DNA of 64,000 nucleotides from Lingula anatina (lineage: Eukaryota > Brachiopoda > Lingulata > Lingulida > Lingulidae): NCBI RefSeq assembly GCF_001039355.2, contig NW_019775180.1:1006227-1070226 (forward strand). The letters run 5' to 3'. The position numbers and the translations under genes were made by a program. Positions within the stretch are counted from its first letter, which is position 1; every line of letters starts with the position of its first letter. This document shows positions 63,756 through 64,000 of this stretch, piece after piece. The notes below the pieces were generated by a model that saw nothing but the letters and a program-made list of their open reading frames with translations, was not told where the DNA came from and made no database searches.

Positions 63756-64000
63756 AGCAATGCATCTGTAAAATTTTTCAAAGATTGAGGGACCTTAAAA
63801 TTTTTTGATGCATTCTATTTCTCTGTGATATAAAAGAGACTATACACTGGCACATGATAGCTTGCCTAAGGAAAAAATCAATATGGCACATATCCTATCT
63901 GCAAAGTTTTGCAAGTAAGTCAATTGAATGCTGCTAGCAATGATAACTGAGCACTGCAGATTCTTAAATGAGAAAAAAAGACAACTTATCACTTTCTTAA

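Overview
This is an AT-rich nuclear window from an animal. Introns with ordinary GT...AG ends, AATAAA-type polyadenylation signals, many short foldback (MITE-like) elements and microsatellites all point that way. The proteins are closest to vertebrate families, but CtBP carries an N-terminal THAP zinc finger, an architecture known from invertebrates such as C. elegans. I infer a marine invertebrate, possibly a lophotrochozoan such as a mollusc; the sequence does not fix the phylum. No bacterial or organellar genes, tRNA, rRNA or CRISPR were seen.

Layout: (1) 1.3-8.6 kb, plus strand, PUS1-type tRNA pseudouridine synthase, 16 coding exons. (2) 19.2-12.4 kb, minus strand, THAP-CtBP corepressor, with a tandem pair of same-size alternative exons at 16.2-16.6 kb and a noncoding 5' exon near 20.3 kb. 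(3) 20.7-25.4 kb, plus strand, MAEA, the RING-type subunit of the CTLH/GID ubiquitin ligase, head-to-head with CtBP. (4) 29.7-28.0 kb, minus strand, a small three-exon TEX36-like gene. (5) 42.7-32.3 kb, minus strand, CDC25 phosphatase. Its 3' part appears twice (32.4-34.7 and 34.8-37.1 kb) across a single N, most simply explained as two haplotypes placed in tandem by the assembler. (6) 43.4-49.3 kb, plus strand, SLBP (histone stem-loop binding protein), head-to-head with CDC25 and with a 280-base N gap in its last intron. (7) 62.2-54.1 kb, minus strand, RNF38/RNF44-type RING-H2 ubiquitin ligase whose 5' end lies beyond the window. Inside it, on the same strand, is a 537-codon intronless reading frame at 58.8-57.2 kb that looks like an alternative giant first coding exon.

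I assembled the gene models by hand from splice sites and phase. The PUS1, CtBP, MAEA, CDC25 and SLBP models each sum to a multiple of three and join in phase throughout. The RNF model is phase-consistent but 5'-partial.

The most interesting signals are: mutually exclusive CtBP exons separated by only 56 bases; the giant RNF alternative exon; a decayed second THAP exon; two U12-type introns (PUS1 and MAEA); a PIF/Harbinger-like MITE that appears to differ between the two assembled haplotypes; and a CDC25/SLBP divergent promoter with E2F-, NRF1- and NF-Y-like sites.
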